In this document: positions 16,817 to 24,278 of the stretch, in pieces | Layout: the number at the start of each line of letters is the position of its first letter | Numbering within the stretch: the stretch's first letter is position 1 | Source of the DNA: Microbacterium maritypicum | GTDB taxonomy: Bacteria; Actinomycetota; Actinomycetes; Actinomycetales; Microbacteriaceae | Assembly (NCBI RefSeq): GCF_041529975.1 | Contig: NZ_CP168030.1 | Location: forward strand, 248,001 to 312,000 | Direction: 5' to 3' | DNA: 64,000 nt | The notes under the pieces: generated by a model | Database searches by the model: none | What the model was told of the DNA's origin: nothing | Seen by the model: the letters and a program-made list of their open reading frames with translations, nothing else | Position numbers and translations under genes: made by a program

Positions 16817-18475
16817 ATGAGACGCACACGCTGGCTGTCGGCGCTGGTCGCCGCGAGCCTTCTCGCCGGAGGGGTGGTCGCCACCGGCGGCGCCGCCTCT
16901 GCGGAGACCGTCACGACCGAGCTCGCGATCACCTCGCCCGTCGACGGCGGCACCGTCAGCGGATCGACGCTCACGGTGGAGGGGACGTTCGCGAACACCT
17001 CCGAGCTCGTGCTCGTCGTGGGGGCGCAGGAGGTGATCCCGATCCCGGTCACCGGCACCGCCGGCACGTGGACCATCGACCTCGACATCGCCGACCGCGA
17101 CGGGCGACTCGACCTCGCGGTGCGCGCCCGTGACCTCACCACCCTCTACACGACCTGGTCGGAGTTCCTCGCCGTCGAGGTCGACAACCCGGCCGCATCC
17201 CGCCCGGTCGTCACGGTGGTCTCGCCGACCGAGGGCGCGTATGCCGGCTCCTCGCTCGACGTGGTCGTCGACGTGGCATCCGACCGCGCGCTGTCCGCCG
17301 TCGAGGTGCGGGTGAACGGCGGTGCCTGGCAGGCTGCTGTGGCGCAGGGCGGATGCGAGTACGCGGCATCCTTCCCCGTCGCAGGTTCCGAGTTCGCGAG
17401 CATCGAGGCCCGCGCGACCGACGTGTCGGGGCACACCTCCGAGGCGCCGACCACCTACGTCGCGCTCGGCGGAGCCACCGCCGAGACCCCCGTGATCTAC
17501 GACCAGGACCGGGCGATGTGGATCTGGGAGCGCGCCTCCTACGAGGCCGTGTTCGATGAAGACGCCCGCGACCGCCTCGGCGCCGTGATGGACGACACCA
17601 CGACCTTCGGGTCCGACCCCATCCGCACGATCTACCTCGGCGTCGACAAGTACGGCACCACCGACATGCTGCGCGACTCGCGTGACGAGGTCGTGGCGTT
17701 CGTGGAGTGGGCCCGCGCCCGCGGCTACCACGTGCAGGCCACCGTCGCCGGCGGCACGCGTCCGCCGTATCTGGGCGCCCTGGAGCAGTTCGAGCACTTC
17801 GCGGTCGACGAGTTCGAGAAGGTCCTCGACTACAACCTCGCCGTGCCGGAGTCCGCGCGCTTCGACGGCATCAATGTCGACATCGAGCCGTACATCCTCA
17901 GTGACTGGAAGCTGCCCGGCAGCGGCGGGCTCCCGAACCGGTGGCTCGAGATCCTGGACACGCTCATCGAGCGCCGCGACGCCTCCGGGCTGCCGGTGCT
18001 GGTCGGGCCCGCGATCCCGCGCTGGCTGGACTCCTCGGCCTGCTGCACGTCGATCACCTGGAACGGCCAGACGAAGCCGCTCAGCGACCACATCCAGGAC
18101 ATGACCGACTACATCGCGATCATGGACTACCGCGACACGGCCGACGGCAGTGCGGGCATCATCGCCCAGGCGCAGCACGAGATCGACTACGCGAACCAGA
18201 TCGGCAAGCCGAACTCGGTCGTGGTCGGCATCGAGACCAAGGACCTCTCCGGCACGGGTGACCCCGAGACCGTGACGTTCTGGGAGGAGGGACGCACCTA
18301 CCTCGAGGGCGAGCTCGACAAGACGTACGCGGCGTTCCAGGACGACGCCTCGTTCGGCGGCATCGCCATGCACCACTATGACGACCTGCTGATGCTGCCG
18401 TCGGCGTGGGATGACACTCCGCCCGTGTACTACCCCGTGCCGGGCGCGGGACCAGGGGGCCCGGCGCTGCCGTAG
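16817..18475 (+). CDS. Secreted protein with Ig-like repeats and a GH18-like barrel
   Basis: 552 residues. Sec signal peptide (about 1-29, cleavage near ASA-E). Two Ig-like domains follow (about 33-123 and 129-217; SPVDGGTVSG and SPTEGAYAGSS openings). The C-terminal half (about 225-535) looks like a TIM barrel: FDGINVDIEP (349-358) resembles the DxxDxDxE strand-4 signature of GH18-type enzymes, with the Glu (E357) as candidate acid, and YIAIMDYRD (432-440) resembles the strand-6 Met-x-Tyr motif. A glycan hydrolase acting outside the cell is likely, but the exact family is not recognised. Start ATG 16817 has a GGAAGGAG ribosome site. A strong terminator follows. Confidence 0.8.
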   Translation: MRRTRWLSALVAASLLAGGVVATGGAASAETVTTELAITSPVDGGTVSGSTLTVEGTFANTSELVLVVGAQEVIPIPVTGTAGTWTIDLDIADRDGRLDLAVRARDLTTLYTTWSEFLAVEVDNPAASRPVVTVVSPTEGAYAGSSLDVVVDVASDRALSAVEVRVNGGAWQAAVAQGGCEYAASFPVAGSEFASIEARATDVSGHTSEAPTTYVALGGATAETPVIYDQDRAMWIWERASYEAVFDEDARDRLGAVMDDTTTFGSDPIRTIYLGVDKYGTTDMLRDSRDEVVAFVEWARARGYHVQATVAGGTRPPYLGALEQFEHFAVDEFEKVLDYNLAVPESARFDGINVDIEPYILSDWKLPGSGGLPNRWLEILDTLIERRDASGLPVLVGPAIPRWLDSSACCTSITWNGQTKPLSDHIQDMTDYIAIMDYRDTADGSAGIIAQAQHEIDYANQIGKPNSVVVGIETKDLSGTGDPETVTFWEEGRTYLEGELDKTYAAFQDDASFGGIAMHHYDDLLMLPSAWDDTPPVYYPVPGAGPGGPALP

Positions 18476-18487
18476 GTTCCTCTCGTG

Positions 18488-18517
18488 GCGGGGCAGTCCC
18501 TTCGGGGGCTGCCCCGC
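18488..18517 (+). terminator. Intrinsic terminator after the secreted protein gene
   Basis: Stem GCGGGGCAG (18488-18496) with CTGCCCCGC (18509-18517), inner pairing CCC/GGG and a tight loop; followed by TTC. Thirteen bases after the stop. Confidence 0.85.
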
Positions 18518-18630
18518 TTCGGCTGTCGCGCTTCGGCTGTCTGCGACACCGTCCGTTCATCCGACGTTCCATTCGGAGTACGGCGGTCTCGTAATTGCCC
18601 GTCACCTTCGGGAGTTGGAATACCGATGTT

Positions 18631-18654
18631 CTCGGAATTCCGAGGAGTCTCCTC
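18631..18654. promoter_or_regulatory. Two adjacent palindromes before phnD, candidate TetR operator
   Basis: CTCGGAATTCCGAG (18631-18644) is a perfect 14-base palindrome, and GAGGAGTCTCCTC (18642-18654) is another overlapping it by 3 bases. They stand immediately before the ribosome site and ATG of phnD. The operon ends with a TetR gene with no promoter region of its own, so this is a plausible binding site for it. Inference only. Confidence 0.5.
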
Positions 18655-18667
18655 CCGAAAGGTCATC

Positions 18668-19570
18668 ATGCGCCGCTTCACCCTGCCCGTCGTCGGCCTC
18701 CTGGGCGTGGCCGCCCTCGCCCTCACCGGATGCCAGAGCCCGACCGCCGAGGCGGCCCCGGCCGATCCCGACGCCCCCATCACGATCGCCACGATTCCCG
18801 TCGGCGAAGACCCCACCGCCGAGAACCCCGTCGAGGTGTTCGCCGAACTGCTCGAGAAGGCGACCGGCCGCGATGTCGAGATCACGGATGTGCCCGACTA
18901 CCTGAGCGTGGTCGAGGCGATCCGCGCCGATCACGTCAACATCGGCATCATGAGCGGCTTCCCGTCCGCGCTCGCCGTGAACACCGGAGAGGTCGACGCG
19001 CTGGTCGCGTTCCAGGGCGACGGCAAGCCGGTGACGACCTGTGTCGTGCTCGAGGACTCGCCCATCCAGACCGTCGAAGACCTCGAGGGCAAGACGGTGG
19101 CGTTCGCCGACCAGGCCTCCAGCTCGGGCTACTTCATGCCCGTGTACATGCTGCACGAGGCCGGGCTCGAGCAGGGCACCGACTACGAGGCCATCTTCGC
19201 GGGCGGGCACGAGGGCAGCTTCGCCGCGCTGGAGCAGGGCCAGGTGGATGCCGCGTGCACCGCGGTCATGCTCACCGAGCTCGGCGCCCCGATGTTCCCG
19301 TTCGAGGACGGCGAGTGGCGTGCGGTGGGCGAGAGTCCGGCGATGGACATCCAGGGCGCCGTGCTCGGCCGCCCGTCGCTGGATGCCGAGACCCGCAAGG
19401 TGATCCAGGACGGAATCGCCGAGGTGTTCTCGCCCGAGAACGCCGAGCGTCTCGGCGCCTACGGGGCGTTCGCTGCGGCCCCGCAGACGGTCGACCCCGA
19501 CGGAGCGGACTTCGAGTCCTTCGCGGAGATCGCGGCTGTCGCCGGTGTCGAGCTCAAGGACCTCAAGTGA
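18668..19570 (+). CDS. phnD: Phosphonate-type ABC transporter substrate-binding lipoprotein
   Basis: 300 residues, lipobox ending at C22 (ALALTGC). PhnD/phosphite-binding family features: TIATIPVGEDPTAENP opening, DYLSVVEAIRADHVNIGIMS, VAFADQASSSGYFMP (the Ser/Thr-rich phosphoryl-binding loop) and GQVDAACTAV. It should bind a phosphonate, phosphite or similar oxyanion outside the membrane. Its stop overlaps a GTG that starts the phnC frame. No C-P lyase or phosphonatase gene is present in the window. Confidence 0.9.
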   Translation: MRRFTLPVVGLLGVAALALTGCQSPTAEAAPADPDAPITIATIPVGEDPTAENPVEVFAELLEKATGRDVEITDVPDYLSVVEAIRADHVNIGIMSGFPSALAVNTGEVDALVAFQGDGKPVTTCVVLEDSPIQTVEDLEGKTVAFADQASSSGYFMPVYMLHEAGLEQGTDYEAIFAGGHEGSFAALEQGQVDAACTAVMLTELGAPMFPFEDGEWRAVGESPAMDIQGAVLGRPSLDAETRKVIQDGIAEVFSPENAERLGAYGAFAAAPQTVDPDGADFESFAEIAAVAGVELKDLK

Positions 19571-20517
19571 CCCTGTCGAGCGTTTCGTCTCGCTCCGCTC
19601 GCTCAACGCACGAGGTGCCTCCGGTCGTTGAGCGAGGAGCGCACGAGGTGCCTCCGGTCGTTGAGCGAGGAGCGCACGAGGTGCCTCCGGTCGTTGAGCG
19701 AGGAGCGCAGCGACGAGACGAAACGCGCACCCCCACCGCCGAGCTGCGCCAGGCGCTGCCGCTCGTGACCGTGCGCGGCCTCCAGGTGGCGTACGACGAG
19801 AACACCGTGCTCGACGGCGTCGACCTCGACCTGTTCCCGGGCGAGATGGTGGCTCTGCTCGGGGCCTCCGGTTCGGGCAAGTCGACCCTGATGCGCAGTC
19901 TGACCGGGTTCGCGCCCATCTCGGCCGGCACGGTGCGGGTCGCCGGGCACGACGTCACGAATCTCGCCCGCGGCGAGCTGCGCACGCTGCGTTCCGAGGT
20001 CGGGCAGGTGTTCCAGCAGTTCAACCTGATCCCCCGGCTCAGCGTCATGACCAACGTGCTCACGGGCACGCTGCACGGCGCGGGGCCGATCAACCTGGCC
20101 GGTGGTTTCTCGACCGCGCACCGCCGTCGGGCGCTCGAACTGCTCGACCGGGTCGGCATCGCGCACAAGGCGTCCGCCCCCGCCCGCTCGCTCTCGGGCG
20201 GACAGCAGCAGCGGGTGGCGATCGCCCGGGCGCTCATGCAGCAGCCGAAGGTGATCCTGGCCGACGAGCCGGTCGCCTCGCTCGACCCGAAGCTCGCGGG
20301 CTCGGTGCTCGAACTGCTGCGCGAGATCGCGACGCACGACGGCATCCCGGTGCTGGTGAGCCTGCACGTGCTGCCCCTCGCTCTCGCGCACAGCGACCGG
20401 ATCGTGGGGCTGCGGCACGGCGAGATGCTCGTCTCGGGCGCGACCTCGCAACTGGATGCCGCCGCCCTCAGCCCGCTGTACGACGACGAGGAGGACGGCG
20501 ATGAGCACGACCACTGA
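19567..20517 (+). CDS. phnC: Phosphonate ABC transporter ATP-binding protein
   Basis: 316 residues if it starts at GTG 19567 (overlapping the phnD stop). The ABC ATPase proper begins near residue 66 (PLVTVRGLQVAYDEN) and shows Walker A GASGSGKST, signature LSGGQQQR, Walker B VILADEPVASLDP and the switch His (LVSLHVLPLA). About the first 60 residues are encoded by a repeat element and include three copies of an 11-residue unit (HEVPPVVERGA); this is not normal for PhnC, which is usually 250-280 residues. GTG 19765 is an alternative start giving about 250 residues, but it lacks a clear ribosome site. Confidence 0.88.
   Translation: MTLSSVSSRSARSTHEVPPVVERGAHEVPPVVERGAHEVPPVVERGAQRRDETRTPTAELRQALPLVTVRGLQVAYDENTVLDGVDLDLFPGEMVALLGASGSGKSTLMRSLTGFAPISAGTVRVAGHDVTNLARGELRTLRSEVGQVFQQFNLIPRLSVMTNVLTGTLHGAGPINLAGGFSTAHRRRALELLDRVGIAHKASAPARSLSGGQQQRVAIARALMQQPKVILADEPVASLDPKLAGSVLELLREIATHDGIPVLVSLHVLPLALAHSDRIVGLRHGEMLVSGATSQLDAAALSPLYDDEEDGDEHDH
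19581..19725. repeat. Palindromic element with three 33-bp tandem copies inside the phnC 5' region
   Basis: Outer arms CGTTTCGTCTCG...GCTCAACG (19581-19608) and its inverted counterpart (19692-19725, ending GACGAGACGAAACG). Between them are three identical 33-bp units (19609-19641, 19642-19674, 19675-19707) beginning CACGAGGTGCCTCCGG. Each unit is 11 codons, so the phnC frame stays open. A partial relative lies at 34946-35012. It looks like a dispersed REP-type element that amplified internally. Confidence 0.9.
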
Positions 20518-20601
20518 ACCGCGCGCAGACCGCACCGACCGGACCGCGCGCGCCCCGCGCTCGATTCGGCCGAGCGTGCCCGGCTCGAGAGCGCCTTCCG
20601 G

Positions 20602-21354
20602 GTGCCGCGCGCCCGCTTCCTGATCGGCCTGCCGGTCGCGTTCCTGCTGCTGCTCTGGTCGTTCAACGGCGCCGAGTTCAACTTCGTGAAGCTCGGCGAG
20701 GGCGCGATCAACATGGGTGAGTTCCTGTCGCGCCTGTTCCCGCCCGACTTCTCGAAGATCGGCACCATCCTCGCGCTGTTGCTCGAGACGTTCCAGATGG
20801 CGGTCGTCGGCACGGTGCTCGGCGCGGTGCTGTCGCTCATCGTCGCATTCGGGGCCACGTCCACCCTCGCGCCGAAGTGGCTGTACTACCCGACGCGCTG
20901 GATGATGAACATCATCCGCTCGGTGCCCGACCTGGTGTTCGCGCTCATGTTCGTCTCGGCGGTCGGGCTCGGGCCCTTCGCCGGCATCCTCGCCATGACG
21001 CTGGGGTCCATCGGCTCGATCGGCAAGATCTTCGCCGAGGCGATGGAGCAGGTCGACCGCGGACCGGTCGTCGCGATGGAGGCGGTCGGCGCCTCGAAGC
21101 GGCAGGTCATCCAGTACGGCATCCTGCCGCAGGCCGCGCCCCTGCTCACTTCGTACACACTGCTGCTGTTCGAGGGGAACGTGCGCGGGGCGACGATCCT
21201 CGGCCTGGTCGGCGCCGGCGGCATCGGTCTGGAGTTGACCACCGCCATGCGCATGTACGACTACGGCCACCTCAGCGCCATCATCATCTGCATCATCGTG
21301 CTCGTCACGGCGATCGACCAGGGCAGCGCCCTCATCCGAAGGAGAATCACATGA
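20602..21354 (+). CDS. phnE: Phosphonate ABC transporter permease, probable 5' frameshift
   Basis: 250 residues from GTG 20602, with membrane helices and the EAA-like loop AVGASKRQVIQYGILPQAAP. The natural start seems to be ATG 20501 (overlapping the end of phnC), reading MSTTTEPRADRTDRTARAP, but that frame stops at 20624. The frame of the permease is open from 20518 and reads LDSAERARLESAFRVPRARF just before the first helix, as expected for PhnE. One base appears to be missing near 20550-20560 in a C/G-rich run. Either a real frameshift with internal restart or a sequencing error. Confidence 0.82.
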   Translation: MPRARFLIGLPVAFLLLLWSFNGAEFNFVKLGEGAINMGEFLSRLFPPDFSKIGTILALLLETFQMAVVGTVLGAVLSLIVAFGATSTLAPKWLYYPTRWMMNIIRSVPDLVFALMFVSAVGLGPFAGILAMTLGSIGSIGKIFAEAMEQVDRGPVVAMEAVGASKRQVIQYGILPQAAPLLTSYTLLLFEGNVRGATILGLVGAGGIGLELTTAMRMYDYGHLSAIIICIIVLVTAIDQGSALIRRRIT

Positions 21355-22118
21355 CCCTCATCGACACCGACCTCGTCCTCAGCGCACCGGTCAACCTGCG
21401 CGATCTCGGCGGCATCGCGATCGACGGCGGTGTGCTCCGCGAGGGGCTCGCCATCCGCACCGACGACCTCGCCTACGTGACCGAACAGGTCGCGGACGAG
21501 CTCATCGCGGGCGGACTCACCGCCATCATCGACCTGCGCTCGCCGCTCGAGGTCTCGGTGACGGGGCGTGGACCGCTGGGCGAGCATCTGGTCGCGTACC
21601 ACCACCTGCCCCTGATCGCGGATGTCGGGGAGTCGATGGACCGCGACAAGCCCGCTCTCACGCATGAGGCGATGGGCCTGATGTACCAGCGCATGGTCGA
21701 TGGAGCAGCGCCGCAGCTCGTGATCGCGCTCAACGTCATCGCCTACACACCGGGGGCTGCGGCCTTCCACTGTGCAGCGGGTCGCGATCGTACGGGTGTG
21801 CTGGCGGCGATGCTGCTGCTCGCCCTCGGCGCCGCCGACGACGACATCGTCACCGACTACGCCCGCACGGGCGACAACATGGTCGCGATCATGGCGCGCA
21901 CCGCACCCGTGATGGGGGCGATGTGGAAGGCGCTGGGCTTCGACGCCGACGCGCTCGGGAAGACCTCGTCGCTGCTGGAGGGATCGATGGACGTGTCGAT
22001 GCGCAGCCTGCTCGACACCCTTCGTGCACAGCACGGCGACCCGCTGACCCCGCTGCGCGCCGCGGGGCTGTCGGATGCCACGATCGCCCGGCTGCGCGAG
22101 CGGGCGCTCGCCGCGTGA
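21351..22118 (+). CDS. Tyrosine-protein phosphatase family protein
   Basis: 255 residues. NLRDLGG near the N-terminus and the P-loop HCAAGRDRTGV with C141 and R147 (CX5R) identify the Tyr_phosphatase3/DUF442-like dual-specificity family; a family-typical Asp lies upstream (DLRSPLE). Start ATG 21351 overlaps the phnE stop (ATGA) and follows AAGGAGA. Being fused into a phosphonate-type transport operon, it may hydrolyse an imported phosphoester rather than phosphotyrosine; this is inference. Confidence 0.85.
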   Translation: MTLIDTDLVLSAPVNLRDLGGIAIDGGVLREGLAIRTDDLAYVTEQVADELIAGGLTAIIDLRSPLEVSVTGRGPLGEHLVAYHHLPLIADVGESMDRDKPALTHEAMGLMYQRMVDGAAPQLVIALNVIAYTPGAAAFHCAAGRDRTGVLAAMLLLALGAADDDIVTDYARTGDNMVAIMARTAPVMGAMWKALGFDADALGKTSSLLEGSMDVSMRSLLDTLRAQHGDPLTPLRAAGLSDATIARLRERALAA

Positions 22119-22741
22119 CGGTTCTGACGGCGGATGCCGGGGCTGCGGTTCGCCGCCGCCCCGGTCGTCCGCGTGACGAAGACCTCGACGGGCAGATCGT
22201 CGCGGCGACGCTCGACATCATCGACGCGGGCGACGAGGTCACGGTGTCGCGCGTGGTCGCCCGCAGCGGGGTGAGCCGGGCGGCACTGTATCGGCGCTGG
22301 CCCTCACTCACCCTGTTGATCGCCGCGGCGCTCGACGTCGGCCGCGAGGTGCCGCCGGAGTATCCCGCCGATGCCGACCTGCACGAGATCCTGCTCGCGG
22401 GGCTCGGACTCGGTGCCGACGGTGTCGCCCCCTCGGCTCCCGGATACTCCGAGGAGCGGTTCCGGCAGCGCATCCGCCTGGTGATGGCCGACCGTGCCCT
22501 GCAGCGGACCTACTGGGAATCGCACGTGTCGCGGCGCCGGGTGCCGCTGCAGAACGCACTCCGGGTGGGGATGGCGCGGGGCGAGCTGCGCCCCGACCTC
22601 GACGTCGAAGCCTGCTTCGATGCGATCGCCGGCGTCGCGTACTACCAGCTCGTCGTGCGCGGCGACCGGGTCAACGATCCTGCCGTGGTCGAGCGGATGC
22701 GGGCCGCGATCGAGGTGATCTGGCGCGGGATGGTGACGTGA
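22115..22741 (+). CDS. TetR family transcriptional regulator
   Basis: 208 residues. N-terminal helix-turn-helix (VTVSRVVARSGVSRAALYRR) preceded by an Arg/Pro-rich tail (RRRPGRPRDEDLDGQI). GTG start overlaps the phosphatase stop (GTGA), so it is co-translated with the transport operon and probably regulates it, perhaps through the palindromes at 18631-18654. The last gene of the operon. Confidence 0.87.
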   Translation: MTVLTADAGAAVRRRPGRPRDEDLDGQIVAATLDIIDAGDEVTVSRVVARSGVSRAALYRRWPSLTLLIAAALDVGREVPPEYPADADLHEILLAGLGLGADGVAPSAPGYSEERFRQRIRLVMADRALQRTYWESHVSRRRVPLQNALRVGMARGELRPDLDVEACFDAIAGVAYYQLVVRGDRVNDPAVVERMRAAIEVIWRGMVT

Positions 22742-22748
22742 AAGCGAG

Positions 22749-22796
22749 TTATGTGCATAATGCCTCTAAAGTCGCTTATGCCTATAATGGAGGCAT
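22749..22796 (+). promoter_or_regulatory. Promoter and operator repeats of a toxin-antitoxin operon
   Basis: A perfect -10 box TATAAT (22783-22788) ends 6 bases before the antitoxin ATG (22795), so the mRNA is probably leaderless. Inverted repeats surround it: TTATGTGCATAA (22749-22760) and ATGCCTC (22760-22766) with GAGGCAT (22790-22796). Autoregulation by the antitoxin or the complex is expected. Confidence 0.75.
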
Positions 22797-23055
22797 GACC
22801 ACTCTCACCCGCAGCATCCCCTCCAAGGATCTTCGCGACAGTCTCGCCGATGTGCTGGGCGGAGTCGCGTACGGGTCGGAGCGCGTCGGGGTGACGCGCC
22901 ATGGCAAGCTCACCGCCGTCGTGATCAGCGTCGACGACCTCGAGCTGTTGGAGGAACTGGAGGCCGCGCGTGATGCGGCGGAGTTCCGTGCGGCGAAGGC
23001 CGCGGATGACGGCGAGCGCGTCTCGCTCGACGAGCTTCGCGCCGAACTCTCGTGA
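22795..23055 (+). CDS. Phd/YefM-family antitoxin
   Basis: 86 residues. Typical Phd/YefM start (IPSKDLRDSLADVLGGVAYG) and VTRHGKLTAVVISVDDLELLEEL, a beta-rich DNA-binding N-terminal domain, then an acidic helical tail that would wrap the toxin. Its stop overlaps the toxin's GTG by four bases (GTGA at 23052-23055). It should repress its own promoter and neutralise the downstream RelE-like toxin. Confidence 0.88.
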   Translation: MTTLTRSIPSKDLRDSLADVLGGVAYGSERVGVTRHGKLTAVVISVDDLELLEELEAARDAAEFRAAKAADDGERVSLDELRAELS

Positions 23056-23318
23056 CGGCCTATCGCGTCGAGTTCACCGCACCGGCCGCGAAGGAGATCC
23101 GGAAGCTCGACCCCCAGGTCAGGCGTCGCATCCTCGCCGGCATCGCCGCGCTGGAGAAGGAGCCGCGTCCGAGCGGTGTCCGCAAGCTGACCGGTTTCGA
23201 CAACGCCTGGCGCATCCGGATCGGCGATCACCGTGTGCTCTACGCGGTCGTCGACGACGTCGTGCTGGTGACCGTGTTCCGGGTTGCGCACCGTCGGGCC
23301 GTGTACGGCGACTTATGA
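23052..23318 (+). CDS. RelE/ParE-family toxin
   Basis: 88 residues with the RelE fold pattern: VEFTAPAAKEIRKLDPQVRRRIL, then VRKLTGFDNAWRIRIGDHRVLYAVVDD and a final VFRVAHRRAVY. The basic residues (R/K, H) fit a ribosome-dependent mRNA interferase. Start GTG 23052, coupled to the antitoxin. Complete, so the module is probably active. Confidence 0.88.
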   Translation: MTAYRVEFTAPAAKEIRKLDPQVRRRILAGIAALEKEPRPSGVRKLTGFDNAWRIRIGDHRVLYAVVDDVVLVTVFRVAHRRAVYGDL

Positions 23319-23333
23319 CGCGTTCTGCCGCGG

Positions 23334-23771
23334 TCAGCTCTTCGTGAGGTCCTGCGCGAACATCACGAGGATGCCGCTGGGGCCGCGGAGGTACGTGAGC
23401 TTGTAGACGTCCTGGTAGTTCGCGACGCCGCGCAGCGGGTGATAGCCGTGACGGGCAGCGATCGCGAGCGATTCGTCGATGTCGTCGACCGAGAAGGCGA
23501 TGCGATGCATACCGATCTCGTTCGGAAGGGTCGGCTCCGTCTCGATCGCATCCGGGTGGATGTACTCGAACAGCTCGATCTGGCCGCGCCCATCGGGGGT
23601 CTGCAGCACCGCGATCTTCGCGTGGTTGCCGTCGAGTCCGACCGCGGTCGCCGCCCACTCCCCACTGACCTCGTCGCGACCGAGCACCGTGAGGCCGAGG
23701 TCGGTGAAGAAGGAGATGGTGGCTTCCAGGTCGCGCACGGCGATCCCGACGTTCTCGAGTGTGATGGGCAT
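23334..23771 (-). CDS. VOC family (glyoxalase-like) protein
   Basis: 145 residues, single vicinal-oxygen-chelate unit pair (ENVGIAVRDLEATISFFTDLGL; MHRIAFSVDDIDESLAIAARHG). The pattern of His and Glu (IELFEYI) is consistent with a metalloenzyme such as a methylmalonyl-CoA epimerase-like or glyoxalase-like protein. Start ATG 23771 has no clear ribosome site. Substrate unknown; convergent with the toxin gene 15 bases away. Confidence 0.8.
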   Translation of the reverse strand: MPITLENVGIAVRDLEATISFFTDLGLTVLGRDEVSGEWAATAVGLDGNHAKIAVLQTPDGRGQIELFEYIHPDAIETEPTLPNEIGMHRIAFSVDDIDESLAIAARHGYHPLRGVANYQDVYKLTYLRGPSGILVMFAQDLTKS

Positions 23772-23809
23772 GGGTGGGATGCTACTCGTGCTCGCCACCC
23801 GTGTCAGGG

Positions 23810-24160
23810 CTAGTGCCCGAGCTTCTCGGCGCAGGCGACGCAGTACTCGGCGAACGGTCGGGCCTGCAGTCGTGCCGCGGGGATCGGCCTGCCGCAGTTC
23901 GCGCAGACGCCGTAGGTGCCGGCATCCATTCGCGCCAGCGCATCGTCGACCTGTCGGAGTTCGGATGCTGCCGCCTCGGCGAGCCCGGTCAGCCGTGACC
24001 ACTCCGACGAGAGCGTGACGCCCTCGGGGTCGTGCTCGTCGTCGTCGTTCGAGCTCTCGCGGTCGTGGGTGAGCTCGTCGAGGATTGCGGCCGTGGCCTG
24101 CACCCGGGCCTCGGCCTGGACGCGCAGCTCCTGCAGCAGCGCGCGGGGGTCAGAACTCAT
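23810..24160 (-). CDS. DksA/TraR-type C4 zinc-finger protein
   Basis: 116 residues: a long N-terminal helical hairpin (ELRVQAEARVQATAAILDEL) and a C-terminal zinc finger CANCGRPIPAARL...EYCVACAE, the TraR/DksA signature. Such proteins bind RNA polymerase through the secondary channel; in actinobacteria many of these short forms are of unproven function. Stand-alone gene on the minus strand. Confidence 0.85.
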   Translation of the reverse strand: MSSDPRALLQELRVQAEARVQATAAILDELTHDRESSNDDDEHDPEGVTLSSEWSRLTGLAEAAASELRQVDDALARMDAGTYGVCANCGRPIPAARLQARPFAEYCVACAEKLGH

Positions 24161-24202
24161 GCGCCCACTCTAGGCATCCCCGCCGACACCCCGGCCTCAC
24201 CC

Positions 24203-24269
24203 GTCGCACTTTCGCATCGAGGCCGCAGGATCCAGGCGGAACTCCGCGACCTCGACGCGAATCTGCGAC
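24203..24269. repeat. Dispersed imperfect palindrome (copy A)
   Basis: Arms of 24 bases (24203-24226 and 24246-24269) pair at 20 of 24 positions, beginning GTCGCACTTTCGC. A related element lies at 27858-27924. Both sit in gaps after gene ends, the setting of REP-type elements. Here it is downstream of the minus-strand MMPL gene and may also act as its terminator. Confidence 0.65.
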
Positions 24270-24278
24270 GCGGGCGCC

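Noticed and set aside
18476..18667. A riboswitch before phnD
   Set aside because: Only a terminator of the upstream gene and short palindromes are visible; no conserved aptamer pattern was recognised.
19609..19707. Three 33-bp repeats resembling a CRISPR start
   Set aside because: Units are directly adjacent with no spacers, there are no cas genes, and they lie inside a palindromic element in a coding frame.
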